Origin: DATCZS01 sp036525795
GTDB lineage: Bacteria; Actinomycetota; Acidimicrobiia; Spongiisociales; ZC4RG35
Length of the DNA: 64,000 nucleotides
Direction of reading: 5' to 3'
NCBI GenBank assembly: GCA_036525795.1
Contig: DATCZS010000023.1
Coordinates: forward strand, 13,316-77,315
Shown here one piece after another: positions 15,310 through 26,572 of this stretch. Numbering within the stretch: position 1 is the stretch's first letter; each line of letters starts with the position of its first letter. A program made the position numbers and the translations under genes. The notes beneath the pieces are model-generated. The model did not search any database. It was not told the origin of the DNA and was given only the letters and a program-made list of their open reading frames with translations.

Positions 15310-16202
15310 GGCTGCTCCTCCTCGGTCAACTGGAGGAACACCCGCTCCAGGCTGTTGTGACCGGGGATCAACGCCCGGGCGAAGACGCCCCCTTCCGCCA
15401 GCACCCGGCTGATCTCCTCTCCCGCTGCGCCCCGTACGCGGAGGAACGTCCCTTCCCCTTCGACCTCCCACCCGGCGCCAGACAACAGCCGGCCGGCGGC
15501 CGCAAGGTCGCCCACGTGCACCTCGTAGGAGTCCCCGCCGCCGAGCACCTCGTCGAGTGGACCGGCTGCACGGAGCGCGCCGCGATCGATCACGACCACG
15601 TGGTCGGCCATCGTTTCGACATCGGCCAGGTCGTGACTCGAGACGATCACGGTCTTTCCCTGCTCGTCTACGAGCTGGCGCAGTTTGGACTTGAACGACA
15701 CCTGGCCGGCCGGATCGAGGCCGTCCAGCGGTTCGTCGAGGACCAGGACATCGGGGTCACCGAGCAGGGTGACCGCCAGGGCCAGCCGCTGTCTCATGCC
15801 CTTCGAGTATCCGCCGGCGGACCGACCGGCGTCGGACGCCAATCCCACGAACTCGAGCAGCCGATCGACTTCGCCGGACCCACAGCCCAACGTCATCGCC
15901 GCCACCCGAAGGTTGTCGCGACCCGACAGGGTCTTGTGGATCCCCGGCTCCTCGATCACCGCCCCCACCCGCTTGATCACCCTCGGGAGGCCGGCGGGGA
16001 TCGGATCACCCAGCACCGTCACCGCGCCGGACTGCGGTCGGGTGAGCCCCAGAGCGACGCGGAAGGCGGTGGTCTTCCCGGCACCGTTCGGGCCCAGGAA
16101 ACCGGTGAGGGCGCCGGCAGGAAACCCCACGGTCAGATCGACCAGCGCCTGGGTGCTGCCGTAGCGCTTGGAGACACCGTCGAAGGTGATGGCGTAGTCC
16201 AT
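15306..16202 (-). CDS. ABC transporter ATP-binding protein (ABC-2 exporter)
   Basis: A 298-residue ATPase of the CcmA/DrrA-like class. It has Walker A GPNGAGKTT near residue 36, Q-loop region VIEEPGIHKTLSG, signature YSKGMRQRLALA, Walker B VLVLDEPLDGLDP and switch His in VIVSSHDL. A C-terminal extension of about 90 residues (EEISRVLAEGGVFARAL) resembles the DUF4162-like tail of this class. It is the first gene of a two-gene operon with the permease. No regulator is adjacent, and the substrate cannot be inferred. Confidence 0.9.
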   Translation of the reverse strand: MDYAITFDGVSKRYGSTQALVDLTVGFPAGALTGFLGPNGAGKTTAFRVALGLTRPQSGAVTVLGDPIPAGLPRVIKRVGAVIEEPGIHKTLSGRDNLRVAAMTLGCGSGEVDRLLEFVGLASDAGRSAGGYSKGMRQRLALAVTLLGDPDVLVLDEPLDGLDPAGQVSFKSKLRQLVDEQGKTVIVSSHDLADVETMADHVVVIDRGALRAAGPLDEVLGGGDSYEVHVGDLAAAGRLLSGAGWEVEGEGTFLRVRGAAGEEISRVLAEGGVFARALIPGHNSLERVFLQLTEEEQP

Positions 16203-16294
16203 GCTGTCCCGAGGCTAGGAGACCCGGCCGGCAGAGATGGCGCAGATTCCCCCGCGCGTTGCGGTCTCGCGGGTGGGACCGATCCCCCTCCCTC

Positions 16295-16311
16295 CGAGCC
16301 CTGCGGGCTCG
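16295..16311 (-). terminator. Hairpin between clpC and the ABC exporter operon
   Basis: A 7-bp stem cgagccc/gggctcg with a 3-base loop, in the 163-bp gap after clpC. With the nearer hairpin at 16349-16361 it probably marks the 3' end of the clpC transcript. Neither has a T-run, as is common in GC-rich actinobacteria. Confidence 0.4.
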
Positions 16312-16348
16312 CAGGAACCTTCCCCCACCTTCGTGAGGGACGATCATC

Positions 16349-16361
16349 CCCCTACGAGGGG
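16349..16361 (-). terminator. Short hairpin just after the clpC stop
   Basis: The stem cccct/agggg with a 3-base loop ends 4 bases from the clpC stop codon on the transcribed side. Weak alone, but well placed as a transcript end together with 16295-16311. Confidence 0.35.
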
Positions 16362-16365
16362 CTGG

Positions 16366-18873
<2,508 letters not shown>

Positions 18874-18911
18874 GAGGCGGTCCTCCTCGCGAGTTCCCTG
18901 GAAGAACTCAA

Positions 18912-18940
18912 AGTATACAGCGGGTCCCTGCCCAAACTCA
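18912..18940 (-). promoter_or_regulatory. Candidate clpC promoter
   Basis: On the minus strand the -10 hexamer TATACT (18912-18917) lies 17 bp from a poor -35 (TGAGTT, 18935-18940). This predicts a start near 18905 and a leader of about 30 nt before the TTG codon. No CIRCE or clear ClgR box was seen in the 284-bp divergent region up to the polyprenyl synthase gene, which otherwise holds nothing recognisable. Confidence 0.5.
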
Positions 18941-19157
18941 GCCGGCCGAAAGGCAGGTTGGGGGAGGGTACCCCAGAAGACCGCAGACTCCCACCGTCGG
19001 TCCACCGCCGGCTGCCCCCTCCCGGGGTCCGGCAGCCCGGGTCGAGGGGAGCCCGCATGACGCCGTCGAGGCCATGCCCCGACCTCCCCGCGGGGCGACG
19101 CCGCCCCGCTCCAGCCGACTATCGCTCTGCTTGGGCTCACAAGTACCATCCCCGCCC

Positions 19158-20147
19158 ATGCCCGATCTCGTCGACCTCGTTCCCCTCCCCCGCGTGTGGG
19201 ACCGCATGGAACGTCTCGAGCGCCGGCTGTTCGAGGTCACCGTCTCCGAGCACGACCACCTCACCGACATCGCCCAGCATCTGCTGGCGGCGGGGGGCAA
19301 GCGGTACCGCCCGCTGCTCGCCCTGCTCGCCTCCGAGTTCGGACCATCGAACGACGATCGACCGATCGAAGCGGGGGTGGCCGTCGAACTGATCCACGTC
19401 GGCAGCCTCTACCACGACGATGTGATCGACGAAGCCGACACGCGGCGAGGGGCGATCTCTGCCAACACCAACTGGTCGAACACCATCGCCATCCTGGCAG
19501 GCGACTTCCTCATGGCCCGCGCGTCGGAGACGGCCGCCACCCATCTCTCCAAGGAGTCGGTGCGGCTCCTTGCCGCCACGTACGCCGAGCTGGTCGAAGG
19601 CCAGACGCGAGAACTGGCGCTCGACTTCGACCTCGACCACGGGCTGGACGCATACGAGCGGGTCATCGACCAGAAGACCGCCTCGCTGATCCGCACCTCC
19701 GTTCGGCTCGGGGCGATGGCCGCGGATGCAGACGCAGACACCATCGAGGCGATCTCCACCTGGGCGGGAGAGGTGGGCATCGTGTTCCAGATCGCCGACG
19801 ACGTCCTCGACCTGACCGCCACGTCCGAGACCCTCGGCAAGCCGGCAGGGTCCGACATCCATGAGGGGAAGTTCACCATGCCCCTGCTCCTCGCCCTGCA
19901 GGGGACGGACGGCGAGCGCATCCGCAAATTGCTCGACCAGCCCCGCCCCTACCCCAACGACGCCGTCGACGAGGTGATCGACCTGGTGCGCGGCGGAGGG
20001 TATGTCGACGCAACGGTGGAAGCGGCACTCCGCCGGCTCGACCGCGCCGACCATGCCCTCGGGGCGCTCCCCGACATCGAGGCCCTGCCCGTGCTTCAGT
20101 CGGTGGGACGGTATCTGGTGGATCGCGTGACGTCGCGGCGAGGCTGA
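19158..20147 (+). CDS. Polyprenyl (isoprenoid) diphosphate synthase
   Basis: A 329-residue trans-isoprenyl diphosphate synthase that condenses isopentenyl diphosphate with allylic diphosphates. Both Asp-rich motifs are present: LYHDDVIDEADTRRG (first, DDxxD) and FQIADDVLDL (second, DDxxD). The GGKRYRP substrate motif near residue 50 is also present. No bulky FPP-type chain-length block is seen before the first motif, and the overall type suggests a medium- or long-chain product, such as the octa/nona-prenyl tail of menaquinone (inference). The ATG at MPDLVDLVPL is chosen because the upstream frame is low-complexity. It is followed by the receiver-domain gene on the same strand. Confidence 0.9.
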   Translation: MPDLVDLVPLPRVWDRMERLERRLFEVTVSEHDHLTDIAQHLLAAGGKRYRPLLALLASEFGPSNDDRPIEAGVAVELIHVGSLYHDDVIDEADTRRGAISANTNWSNTIAILAGDFLMARASETAATHLSKESVRLLAATYAELVEGQTRELALDFDLDHGLDAYERVIDQKTASLIRTSVRLGAMAADADADTIEAISTWAGEVGIVFQIADDVLDLTATSETLGKPAGSDIHEGKFTMPLLLALQGTDGERIRKLLDQPRPYPNDAVDEVIDLVRGGGYVDATVEAALRRLDRADHALGALPDIEALPVLQSVGRYLVDRVTSRRG

Positions 20148-20193
20148 CCGAAACTCTTCAGACCCATCCGAGGAGCGCCGATCCTCCAGGTAG

Positions 20194-21600
20194 ATGGACG
20201 ATCTTCGCCAGCTCTTCCGACAATCGGTCATCGACCGACTCGCCCGGGTCGAACAGCTCACCCGGTCGATCGGTTCTGGCACCATCGACGACGTCGAGAC
20301 GCTGCGACGTCTGGCACGCGCCCTGAGGGACTCGGGCGCAATCCACGACTGCCCGCGCCTCACCGACGCCGCCGCCCGAGTCGAAGCAGCCACCGGCGAC
20401 CACCTGTTGACCGAGGCGAGGCACCTGGCGCGTGTGATGCGCGAGATCTCCCACGCCGGGCCGCGCCACCGGGTGCTGATCACCGGCGGCGACCCGGCGA
20501 TCCTCCACATCCTGCAGGCACGCATCGACTCAGACGACCGCAGGGTGGACACGGCGGGGACCCTCGAGGTCGCCCGCCGCCTGATCCGCGATCAGCCACC
20601 CCACCTGATCATCCTGGACGTCGTCCTCCCCGACGGCGACGGACGGACCCTGCTCGATGAGATCCGCCTCGACGAGACGACCTCCGCCCTCCCGGTGGTC
20701 CTCATCGGCAGGCCGTTCGATCCGGACGAGACCGCTCGCCGGGCGATCGGTCTGCTGGCCGAGGCCTCCACCGTGACCGCCTGCGAAGGGCGCGGCGCCC
20801 TCACCTCTGCCTATCGAAGTCTTCTCCGCCGGGGCCTGCCCATCACCGTTGCCTCCCTCGTGCCCGAGACCCACGGTCCTGGAGGGCGACCCTCCGATGG
20901 TCCCGATACGGCTTTGGCGCCCACGGTGCGCGACGCCGTGGCCGCGGTCGTCGGAACTCGGGCCACCGTGGGGAGCTGGGATGGGTCCGACGTCATCGTC
21001 GTGTCGCAGCGGTCGCCCGATGAATTGCGCGACGTGCTCGACCGGGTCCGGCTTCGACTCAGGAACGCCGCGCACCCGTTTCAGGAAGGCGCCCTGGCGA
21101 GCTTCTCGGCCGCCATCGTCGCCGACGACGGCGGACGCGGCCTGCATGACACCCACGCCCGGGCGCAGCGGTTCGCCCTCGACTTCAACCGGGCGGGGGG
21201 CGATCGGGTGGCCATCCACTCGGATGCCCCGACCAACCGCCGTGTCCTTCTCGCCGGAGGCGACGCCCTCACCGCCGCCCTCATCATCCACAGGCTCGAG
21301 CAAGAGGGATTCGAGGTGACCCACCACCCTGACGGTGTCTCGGCCATCGAGAGCATCGAAGACGGCGCATTCGGCATGGTGCTGCTGGACGTCCAGATGC
21401 CAGGGACGGAGGGGTTCGAGGTGCTGAGGAGGGTGCGCGCCATGCGACACCTCGACGGCACACCGGTCGTGCTGCTCGCTGCTGAGGGAGGAGAGCGCGA
21501 CGTCGTCCGCGGCTTCGCACTGGGGGCAGACGACTACATCCTCAAGCCCTTCTCGCCTGCCGAACTGGCCGCCAGGCTCACTCGGCTGACCAGGGACTGA
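20194..21600 (+). CDS. REC - degenerate GGDEF - REC regulatory protein
   Basis: A 468-residue protein. Residues 1-88 are helical and Hpt-like but lack the phospho-His (ARALRDSGAI). Residues 93-205 form receiver 1 with phospho-acceptor D142 (IILDVVLPDGDG) but no conserved Lys. Residues 215-343 look like a GGDEF fold whose signature is destroyed (SWDGSDVIVV for GGDEF), so no diguanylate cyclase activity is expected. Residues 350-466 are receiver 2 with D399 (LLDVQMPGTEG) and K451 (ILKPF), but the acidic pair and switch Thr are altered. It is likely a protein-interaction scaffold or nucleotide sensor rather than an enzyme. It starts 46 bp after the polyprenyl synthase gene. The output is unknown. 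Confidence 0.72.
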   Translation: MDDLRQLFRQSVIDRLARVEQLTRSIGSGTIDDVETLRRLARALRDSGAIHDCPRLTDAAARVEAATGDHLLTEARHLARVMREISHAGPRHRVLITGGDPAILHILQARIDSDDRRVDTAGTLEVARRLIRDQPPHLIILDVVLPDGDGRTLLDEIRLDETTSALPVVLIGRPFDPDETARRAIGLLAEASTVTACEGRGALTSAYRSLLRRGLPITVASLVPETHGPGGRPSDGPDTALAPTVRDAVAAVVGTRATVGSWDGSDVIVVSQRSPDELRDVLDRVRLRLRNAAHPFQEGALASFSAAIVADDGGRGLHDTHARAQRFALDFNRAGGDRVAIHSDAPTNRRVLLAGGDALTAALIIHRLEQEGFEVTHHPDGVSAIESIEDGAFGMVLLDVQMPGTEGFEVLRRVRAMRHLDGTPVVLLAAEGGERDVVRGFALGADDYILKPFSPAELAARLTRLTRD

Positions 21601-21690
21601 AACTGCAGGTCCTCAGCTGCGACGACGATCCCACGATCCGCTGCCTGCAGGAGATCGTCCTCGGAAGACGCGAGGTGTGGCACCGAACGG
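21597..21690 (+). pseudogene. Remnant of a response-regulator receiver gene
   Basis: Immediately after the REC-GGDEF-REC gene a plus-strand frame reads KLQVLSCDDDPTIRCLQEI, which matches the first strand and helix of a receiver domain including the acidic pocket. It has no proper start: the codon overlapping the upstream stop is CTG where an ATG would give a classical ATGA overlap. After about 30 codons homology ends against the lysS 3' end. It is best read as the stump of a once translationally coupled response regulator, truncated by a rearrangement. Confidence 0.6.
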
Positions 21691-21699
21691 GCGCCGGGA

Positions 21700-23286
21700 T
21701 CAGGACTCGATCGGGCGCAGGGTGGGGAAGAGAATCACGTCACGGATGTGGGTCTGGTCGGTGAGCAGCATCACCAACCGATCGACGCCGATCCCGAGAC
21801 CGCCCGTCGGCGGAAGCCCGTACTCGAGAGCCTGGAGGAAGTCCTCGTCGACGGGATGGGCATCCTCGTCTCCCTCTTCCTTCGCCCTCGCCTGCGCGTC
21901 GAATCGCTCCCGCTGATCGATCGGGTCGTTCAGTTCGGAGAATGCGTTGGCGTACTCCGACCCGGCGATGAACAGCTCGAAACGCTCGGTGAGGCCATCG
22001 TCGCTGCGGTGGCGGCGGGCGAGCGGCGAGATGTCGACCGGGTGGTCCGTCACGAACGTCGGTTCCCAGATCGTGTCCTGCACGAGTGCCTCGAAGAGCT
22101 CGTCGAGGATCTTCCCGTAGCTCCACGCCGGCTCGGGGTCGACGCCGTGCACCCGGGCGATCTCGGCCAGACGGTCACGCTCGAGCGGAGGCCACACATC
22201 CTCTCCCACGGCTTCGGAGACCATGTCGACCAGGCGCACCCTCCGGTACGGTCCGGACAGGTCGACCGGCTTGCCCTGATACTCGATCAGCGTGCTCCCC
22301 TTGGCCGCCTCGGCGACGGCCGGCACCACATCCTCGACCAGTCGCATGATGTCGGTGTAGTCGGCGAACGCCTCGTACGACTCGAGCGTCGTGAACTCGG
22401 GGTTGTGGGTGGCGTCGATGCCTTCGTTCCTGAAGATGCGCCCGATCTCGAACACCCGCTCGAGGCCGCCGACGACCAGACGCTTCAGATGGAGCTCGGT
22501 GGCGATCCGCAGATACATGTCGAGCCCGAGGGCGTTGTGGTGTGTCACGAAAGGCCGGGCGAGCGCCCCGCCGGCTTCGATCTGCAGAACGGGTGTTTCG
22601 ACCTCGATGTAGCCCCGCTGCTCGAACTGGGCCCGCAGCTCGCTCACCACCCGCGCCCGAGTGATCGCGATCTGCCGCGACTCGGGGTTCACCAGCAGGT
22701 CGAGGTACCGCCGGCGGGACCGGGTCTCGAGATCTGTGAGTCCGTGCCATTTGTCCGGCAGCGGACGGAGTGCCTTCGAAAGCAACCGGACGTCCTCGAC
22801 CCGGATCGACAGCTCGCCCTTCCGCGTCGTGATCACCTCGCCGCGGGCGCCCACCCAGTCCCCCACCTCCAGGCGCTCGGCCCGGGCAAACCCCTCGGGG
22901 CCGAGGGTGTTGGGTTCGCAGAACAGCTGGATGCGTCCCGACTGGTCTTCGACGGTGTGAAAGATGAGCTTGCCGAAGCTGCGGGCCAGTCGGATCCGAC
23001 CCGCCACGGCCACAGTTTCGCCCGTGGAGGACCCCGCCTCCAGATCCGGGTAGCGGCGGTGCAGCTCGTCTGCGGTGGCCGAGCGCTCGTAGCGGGGCGG
23101 ATAGACCTCGGCGCCTCCGGCCACCCATTCTCCGAGTCGCGCCAGTCGGGCCGCGGTCAGGGGATGCGCGTCGAGCGGCCCGTCGGTCGGGTGCGAGTGT
23201 GTGCCCGGATCCTCGGCCGGATCGATGTCGGGGGGCGGCTGGTTCATGAGAGCAGCAAGCTTGGACGCCGATTCGATGCGCGCCAA
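21700..23286 (-). CDS. lysS: Lysyl-tRNA synthetase, class II
   Basis: A 528-residue class II synthetase. An N-terminal extension of about 75 residues precedes the OB-fold anticodon-binding domain (VAVAGRIRLARSFGKL). Class II motif 2 is GRIFRNEGIDATHNPEFT, and motif 3 is GLGIGVDRLVMLL near the end. The annotated TTG is 1 bp after the coaX stop. An internal ATG (MNQPPPDID, at 23247) is an equally possible start, since the first residues are not conserved. No T-box or other leader is seen. The panC-coaX-lysS order is typical of actinobacteria. Confidence 0.95.
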   Translation of the reverse strand: MARIESASKLAALMNQPPPDIDPAEDPGTHSHPTDGPLDAHPLTAARLARLGEWVAGGAEVYPPRYERSATADELHRRYPDLEAGSSTGETVAVAGRIRLARSFGKLIFHTVEDQSGRIQLFCEPNTLGPEGFARAERLEVGDWVGARGEVITTRKGELSIRVEDVRLLSKALRPLPDKWHGLTDLETRSRRRYLDLLVNPESRQIAITRARVVSELRAQFEQRGYIEVETPVLQIEAGGALARPFVTHHNALGLDMYLRIATELHLKRLVVGGLERVFEIGRIFRNEGIDATHNPEFTTLESYEAFADYTDIMRLVEDVVPAVAEAAKGSTLIEYQGKPVDLSGPYRRVRLVDMVSEAVGEDVWPPLERDRLAEIARVHGVDPEPAWSYGKILDELFEALVQDTIWEPTFVTDHPVDISPLARRHRSDDGLTERFELFIAGSEYANAFSELNDPIDQRERFDAQARAKEEGDEDAHPVDEDFLQALEYGLPPTGGLGIGVDRLVMLLTDQTHIRDVILFPTLRPIES

Positions 23287-23287
23287 A

Positions 23288-24049
23288 TCAATTGCGCTCG
23301 TAGATCACGCGGAGCCCCGTGAGCGTGAGGGACTCGTCGACGGCGGTGATGCAGCCGCTCAGCGGGCCGAGCACCGACGCCAGGCCTCCCGTGGCGACCA
23401 CCGGAACGTCTGCAGGGAGATCATGATCGGCCTGCACCCGGCGGACGAGGCCGTCGACGAGTCCGACGAAACCAAAGGTGAGCCCCGACTGCATGGCCTC
23501 GACGGTCGACCGCCCGACGACGCGGCCCGGCGGCACGACGTCCACGTCGCGCAGCGACGATGTCGCATCGATCAGCGCATCCGCCGAGATCCGGACTCCG
23601 GGAGCGATGGCGCCGCCGCAGAACCTCCCGGCCAGATCCACCAGGTCGACGGTGGTGGCGGTACCGAAGTCGACGGTGATCACCGGTGCCCCCCAGCGGG
23701 AGACGGCCGCAACGGCGTTGGCGACTCGATCGGCCCCCACCTCCCGGGGGTTGTCGAGGTCGATCGGCAGACCGGTCCGAACTCCCGGGCCGACCTGAAC
23801 GACCTTGCCCTGCACCAGGCGGGAAACGGCCCTCCGCACCGCTCCCACCGTCGACGGCACCACGCTGCCGATGATCGCCCCAGACGGCGTGACGTCGATC
23901 CGGCCGAGCATCGCATCGATGGCGATCAGGTACTCGTCCGGGGTCCGGTCGCGGGTGGTGATGCTGAAGTGGTGCTCCAGGGACTCACCCCGAAACACGC
24001 CGAAGGCAGTCGTCGTGTTCCCGACATCGACGGCCAGCAATGTCGTCAC
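23288..24049 (-). CDS. coaX: Type III pantothenate kinase
   Basis: A 253-residue ASKHA-fold kinase that phosphorylates pantothenate in the first step of coenzyme A synthesis. It has the N-terminal phosphate-1 motif LLAVDVGNTTT, GADRVANAVAA near the middle, and the phosphate-2 motif VDFGTATTVDLV. The GTG start overlaps the panC stop by 4 bp, so the pantothenate synthase and kinase are translationally coupled. Type III kinases are not feedback-inhibited by CoA (known of the family). Confidence 0.95.
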   Translation of the reverse strand: MTTLLAVDVGNTTTAFGVFRGESLEHHFSITTRDRTPDEYLIAIDAMLGRIDVTPSGAIIGSVVPSTVGAVRRAVSRLVQGKVVQVGPGVRTGLPIDLDNPREVGADRVANAVAAVSRWGAPVITVDFGTATTVDLVDLAGRFCGGAIAPGVRISADALIDATSSLRDVDVVPPGRVVGRSTVEAMQSGLTFGFVGLVDGLVRRVQADHDLPADVPVVATGGLASVLGPLSGCITAVDESLTLTGLRVIYERN

Positions 24050-24936
24050 GTTGCGACGGCGGTTCCGGACCCGGCCCGGATCCCCCGGTCGGCGACGAAG
24101 CGATGCTCCACCTCGTCGAATGCCACGTTGTCGATGAGCCGCACGTCTCCCACCCGGGCGGCGACCGCCAGAAACGCCGGCCGGGACAGGGCGCTCAGTC
24201 GTTCGGCGGTCACCTGATCGGCCAGTTCGACGTATTCCGGTTGGATTCCGCCCGCGTTCAGTTCGCCCTCGACCGCGTGCTCGAGGACGAGGCCGTCGCG
24301 TTCACCTGCCTCGACGAGCTCGGCGGCCAGAAAGAGGCCGCGGCTGATCGCAGCCGCCCTGGTCCGATCGGCGGCAGTGAGCGCGGCATTGCGGCTGGAC
24401 ATCGCCAGACCCTCCGGCTCGCGGACTGTCGGCCCGGCGACGATCTCCACGGGGACGCTCAGATCCCTGACGAGCGTCCTGACGACGGCGAGCTGCTGGG
24501 CGTCTTTGCGTCCGAACACCGCCACGTCCGGCCGCAGACCGGCGAACAGCTTCGTCACGACCGTGGCGACACCGTCGAAATGGCCCTGCCGATACAGGCC
24601 CTCCATCCGCTCGGAGACCCCCTCGACGACGACCCTGGTCTGGGGCAGGGCCGGATACATCTCGGCATCGGTCGGAGCGAAGACCATGTCGGCACCCGCC
24701 GTCTGCGCCGCGGAGAGGTCGGCATCGAGATCGCGCGGGTACCGGGCGAGATCATCCGGGTCGTCGAACTGGAGGGGGTTGACGTACACGGACACCACCA
24801 CGGTGTCGCCCAGACCCCTGGCTCTTTCGATGAGCGAGCGATGGCCGGCATGAAGGGAGCCCATCGTGGGAACGAGCACCGTCGTCCCGTGGACTGCGGC
24901 CCTGGTCTCGGCGAATGTCGCGAGGACCTCCATCAC
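24046..24936 (-). CDS. panC: Pantoate-beta-alanine ligase (pantothenate synthetase)
   Basis: A 296-residue nucleotidyltransferase-fold enzyme that joins pantoate and beta-alanine using ATP. It has the HIGH-type motif PTMGSLHAGHRSLI, then VVSVYVNPLQF, FGRKDAQQL and EPEGLAMSSRNAAL, all family signatures. The frame begins GTG-ATG. The ATG at 24933 shares one base with the DUF2520 stop (TGATG) and may be the true start. panD (aspartate decarboxylase), often next to panC in actinobacteria, is not present here. Confidence 0.95.
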   Translation of the reverse strand: MMEVLATFAETRAAVHGTTVLVPTMGSLHAGHRSLIERARGLGDTVVVSVYVNPLQFDDPDDLARYPRDLDADLSAAQTAGADMVFAPTDAEMYPALPQTRVVVEGVSERMEGLYRQGHFDGVATVVTKLFAGLRPDVAVFGRKDAQQLAVVRTLVRDLSVPVEIVAGPTVREPEGLAMSSRNAALTAADRTRAAAISRGLFLAAELVEAGERDGLVLEHAVEGELNAGGIQPEYVELADQVTAERLSALSRPAFLAVAARVGDVRLIDNVAFDEVEHRFVADRGIRAGSGTAVAT

Positions 24937-25736
24937 TCCGACTCTACGACAGACCGCGCCTCTTCGAGCCTCCCGGCGAGCCGAGCGGTCACCTGGATCA
25001 GCGCCCGGTAGTCCTCGCCCAGACCGGCCCCCAACCGGTCGACGGCCTGCAGCTGCAACGCCACGGTGCGCCAGTCGCCCCTGGCAACGGGGCCGGTGAG
25101 CGTTGCGTCAGCGCCCGCATCGATCACCGCCTCCACCGCCGCTGCGGCCAGAGGCCGGAACGCTTCGAAGGGCACGCCAGCCGCCTCAGCGAGCTCCCCC
25201 GCCATGCCGAGCACCGCAGTGACGAAGTTCGCGGCGGCGCTGGCGGCGGCGTGATACAGCGCCTTGGCATGGTCGGGCAGCCGGAACGGGATCATGCCGA
25301 GGGTCGAGGCGAAGGCTGCGAGCGTATCGGCCACCTCGTCGCCGGCGGTGACTGCGGCCCAGGCACCTTCGAGCGCCGCCGCCCCGTGCTCGGGATCGGG
25401 AAGGGTCATCAGGGGATGGAGCGAACCGACCGCGACACCGGACGCCTCGAGGTCGGCCAGGCTGTCGATGCTGGTGAGACCGGACAGGTGGGCCACAGTC
25501 GGCCGACCCCGGATGCGGGAGACGAGATCGGCGGCAACTGCGGGAATCGCATCGTCCCGCACCGCCACCACCACCAGGTGAGCCGGTGGGAGCGGAGCAC
25601 CCTGCGGGATGACCGACTCGGTGAAGCCGGCCACAACCCGACCGGACGGCCCCGGAACCAGACGCACATCGAAGCCGGCGCGTCGCGCTGCGATCGCAAA
25701 CGAGCCTCCGGCTCGCCCGCAGCCGACGATGATCAC
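24933..25736 (-). CDS. Rossmann-like / DUF2520 protein (putative oxidoreductase)
   Basis: A 267-residue protein with an N-terminal NAD(P)-binding fold (IIVGCGRAGGSFAIAARRAG) and a C-terminal helical DUF2520 domain (ALYHAAASAAANFVTAVLGM). The fold resembles 6-phosphogluconate dehydrogenase-type and ketopantoate-reductase-type enzymes. It overlaps panC by 4 bp. This pairing is conserved in actinobacteria, and a ketopantoate reductase role is a reasonable guess, but it is unproven. No panE is visible in the window. Confidence 0.85.
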   Translation of the reverse strand: MIIVGCGRAGGSFAIAARRAGFDVRLVPGPSGRVVAGFTESVIPQGAPLPPAHLVVVAVRDDAIPAVAADLVSRIRGRPTVAHLSGLTSIDSLADLEASGVAVGSLHPLMTLPDPEHGAAALEGAWAAVTAGDEVADTLAAFASTLGMIPFRLPDHAKALYHAAASAAANFVTAVLGMAGELAEAAGVPFEAFRPLAAAAVEAVIDAGADATLTGPVARGDWRTVALQLQAVDRLGAGLGEDYRALIQVTARLAGRLEEARSVVESE

Positions 25737-25823
25737 TCTGGATCGAGCCTCGCGATCGATTCCAACGCCTCCCGGTCGGGGCCTGGACGGATCGTACCGG
25801 CGGGCCGGGCCGGCGGGACCGCG

Positions 25824-25829
25824 TATGGT
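25824..25829 (+). promoter_or_regulatory. Candidate -10 element of the HAD gene
   Basis: TATGGT ends 8 nt before the ATG at 25838, and there is no Shine-Dalgarno sequence. The arrangement fits a leaderless transcript. The 101-bp gap is shared with the divergent DUF2520-panC operon. Confidence 0.4.
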
Positions 25830-25837
25830 GCTCCGCC

Positions 25838-26542
25838 ATGGACGTGATCCTCTTCGATCTCGACGGCACCTTGGTCGACTCGACCGAGCCGATTCTCAGC
25901 TCGATCAATGCCTCCCTGACCCGGCACGGCCTGGCGACGATCGAACGCACCGAGATCTCCCGGTTCATCGGACCCCCGTTGCGCCAGGTGCTCTCCGAAC
26001 TCGTGGCCGAGTCGGGGAACGACCATCGCCTGGTCGATCCGTTGATCGAGACGTACCGAGGGGTGTACGCGGCGGCGTCCATCGACCTGGCGCTCGCCTA
26101 CCCGGGGATCCATGCGCTGTTCGACAGGATGGCCGGACGCGCCCGGCTCGGCGTGGTGACGTCGAAGCCCCGTCGATTCGCGGTGCCGATCCTGGAGACG
26201 CTGGCGCTCTCCCCCTACCTCGAGCTGATCGAAGGGCCGAGATCAGGAGAAGACGAGGAGAAACCCGTGACCCTCGCCCGGGCGCTGGCCGCCCTCGGGT
26301 TGGGAGCCGGACGGGAGGGGGTCTGGATGATCGGCGATCGTCATCACGACATGCGCGCCGGCCGGGCGCTCGGCGTGGGATCGATCGGAGTCACCTGGGG
26401 GTTCGGCACCGCCTCCGAACTGGAGGCGGCGGGCGCCGACCACCTGGTCGATCGCCCCGATCAGCTCGTTCCTCCTGCCACCCCGGGGAGACCGCCCGTT
26501 CTCGACCGGCCCCAAGGCGACGGGAGGGTGGCGCCCCTGTGA
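25838..26542 (+). CDS. HAD-superfamily hydrolase, phosphoglycolate-phosphatase-like
   Basis: A 234-residue HAD phosphatase of subfamily IA. Motif I DLDGTLVDST carries both catalytic Asps (residues 6-15). A helical cap follows, motif II is VVTSKP, and motif III/IV is WMIGDRHHDMRAG. The closest functional class is phosphoglycolate or pyrophosphate phosphatase. The last 25 residues are Pro/Arg-rich and unrelated to the fold. It lies divergent from the pantothenate operon and interrupts the folK-to-panC order seen in other actinobacteria. Confidence 0.85.
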   Translation: MDVILFDLDGTLVDSTEPILSSINASLTRHGLATIERTEISRFIGPPLRQVLSELVAESGNDHRLVDPLIETYRGVYAAASIDLALAYPGIHALFDRMAGRARLGVVTSKPRRFAVPILETLALSPYLELIEGPRSGEDEEKPVTLARALAALGLGAGREGVWMIGDRHHDMRAGRALGVGSIGVTWGFGTASELEAAGADHLVDRPDQLVPPATPGRPPVLDRPQGDGRVAPL

Positions 26543-26572
26543 GCGCCTCAGAAACCTTCAGGACTCAACAGA

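Noticed and set aside
16203..16365. Classical Rho-independent terminator after clpC
   Set aside because: Hairpins exist but lack the T-run; only the weaker hairpin call is kept.
18874..19157. CIRCE or ClgR operator upstream of clpC
   Set aside because: No matching inverted repeat was found by eye in the divergent region.
23247..23300. T-box or other riboswitch before lysS
   Set aside because: lysS is 1 bp after coaX; there is no leader to hold one.
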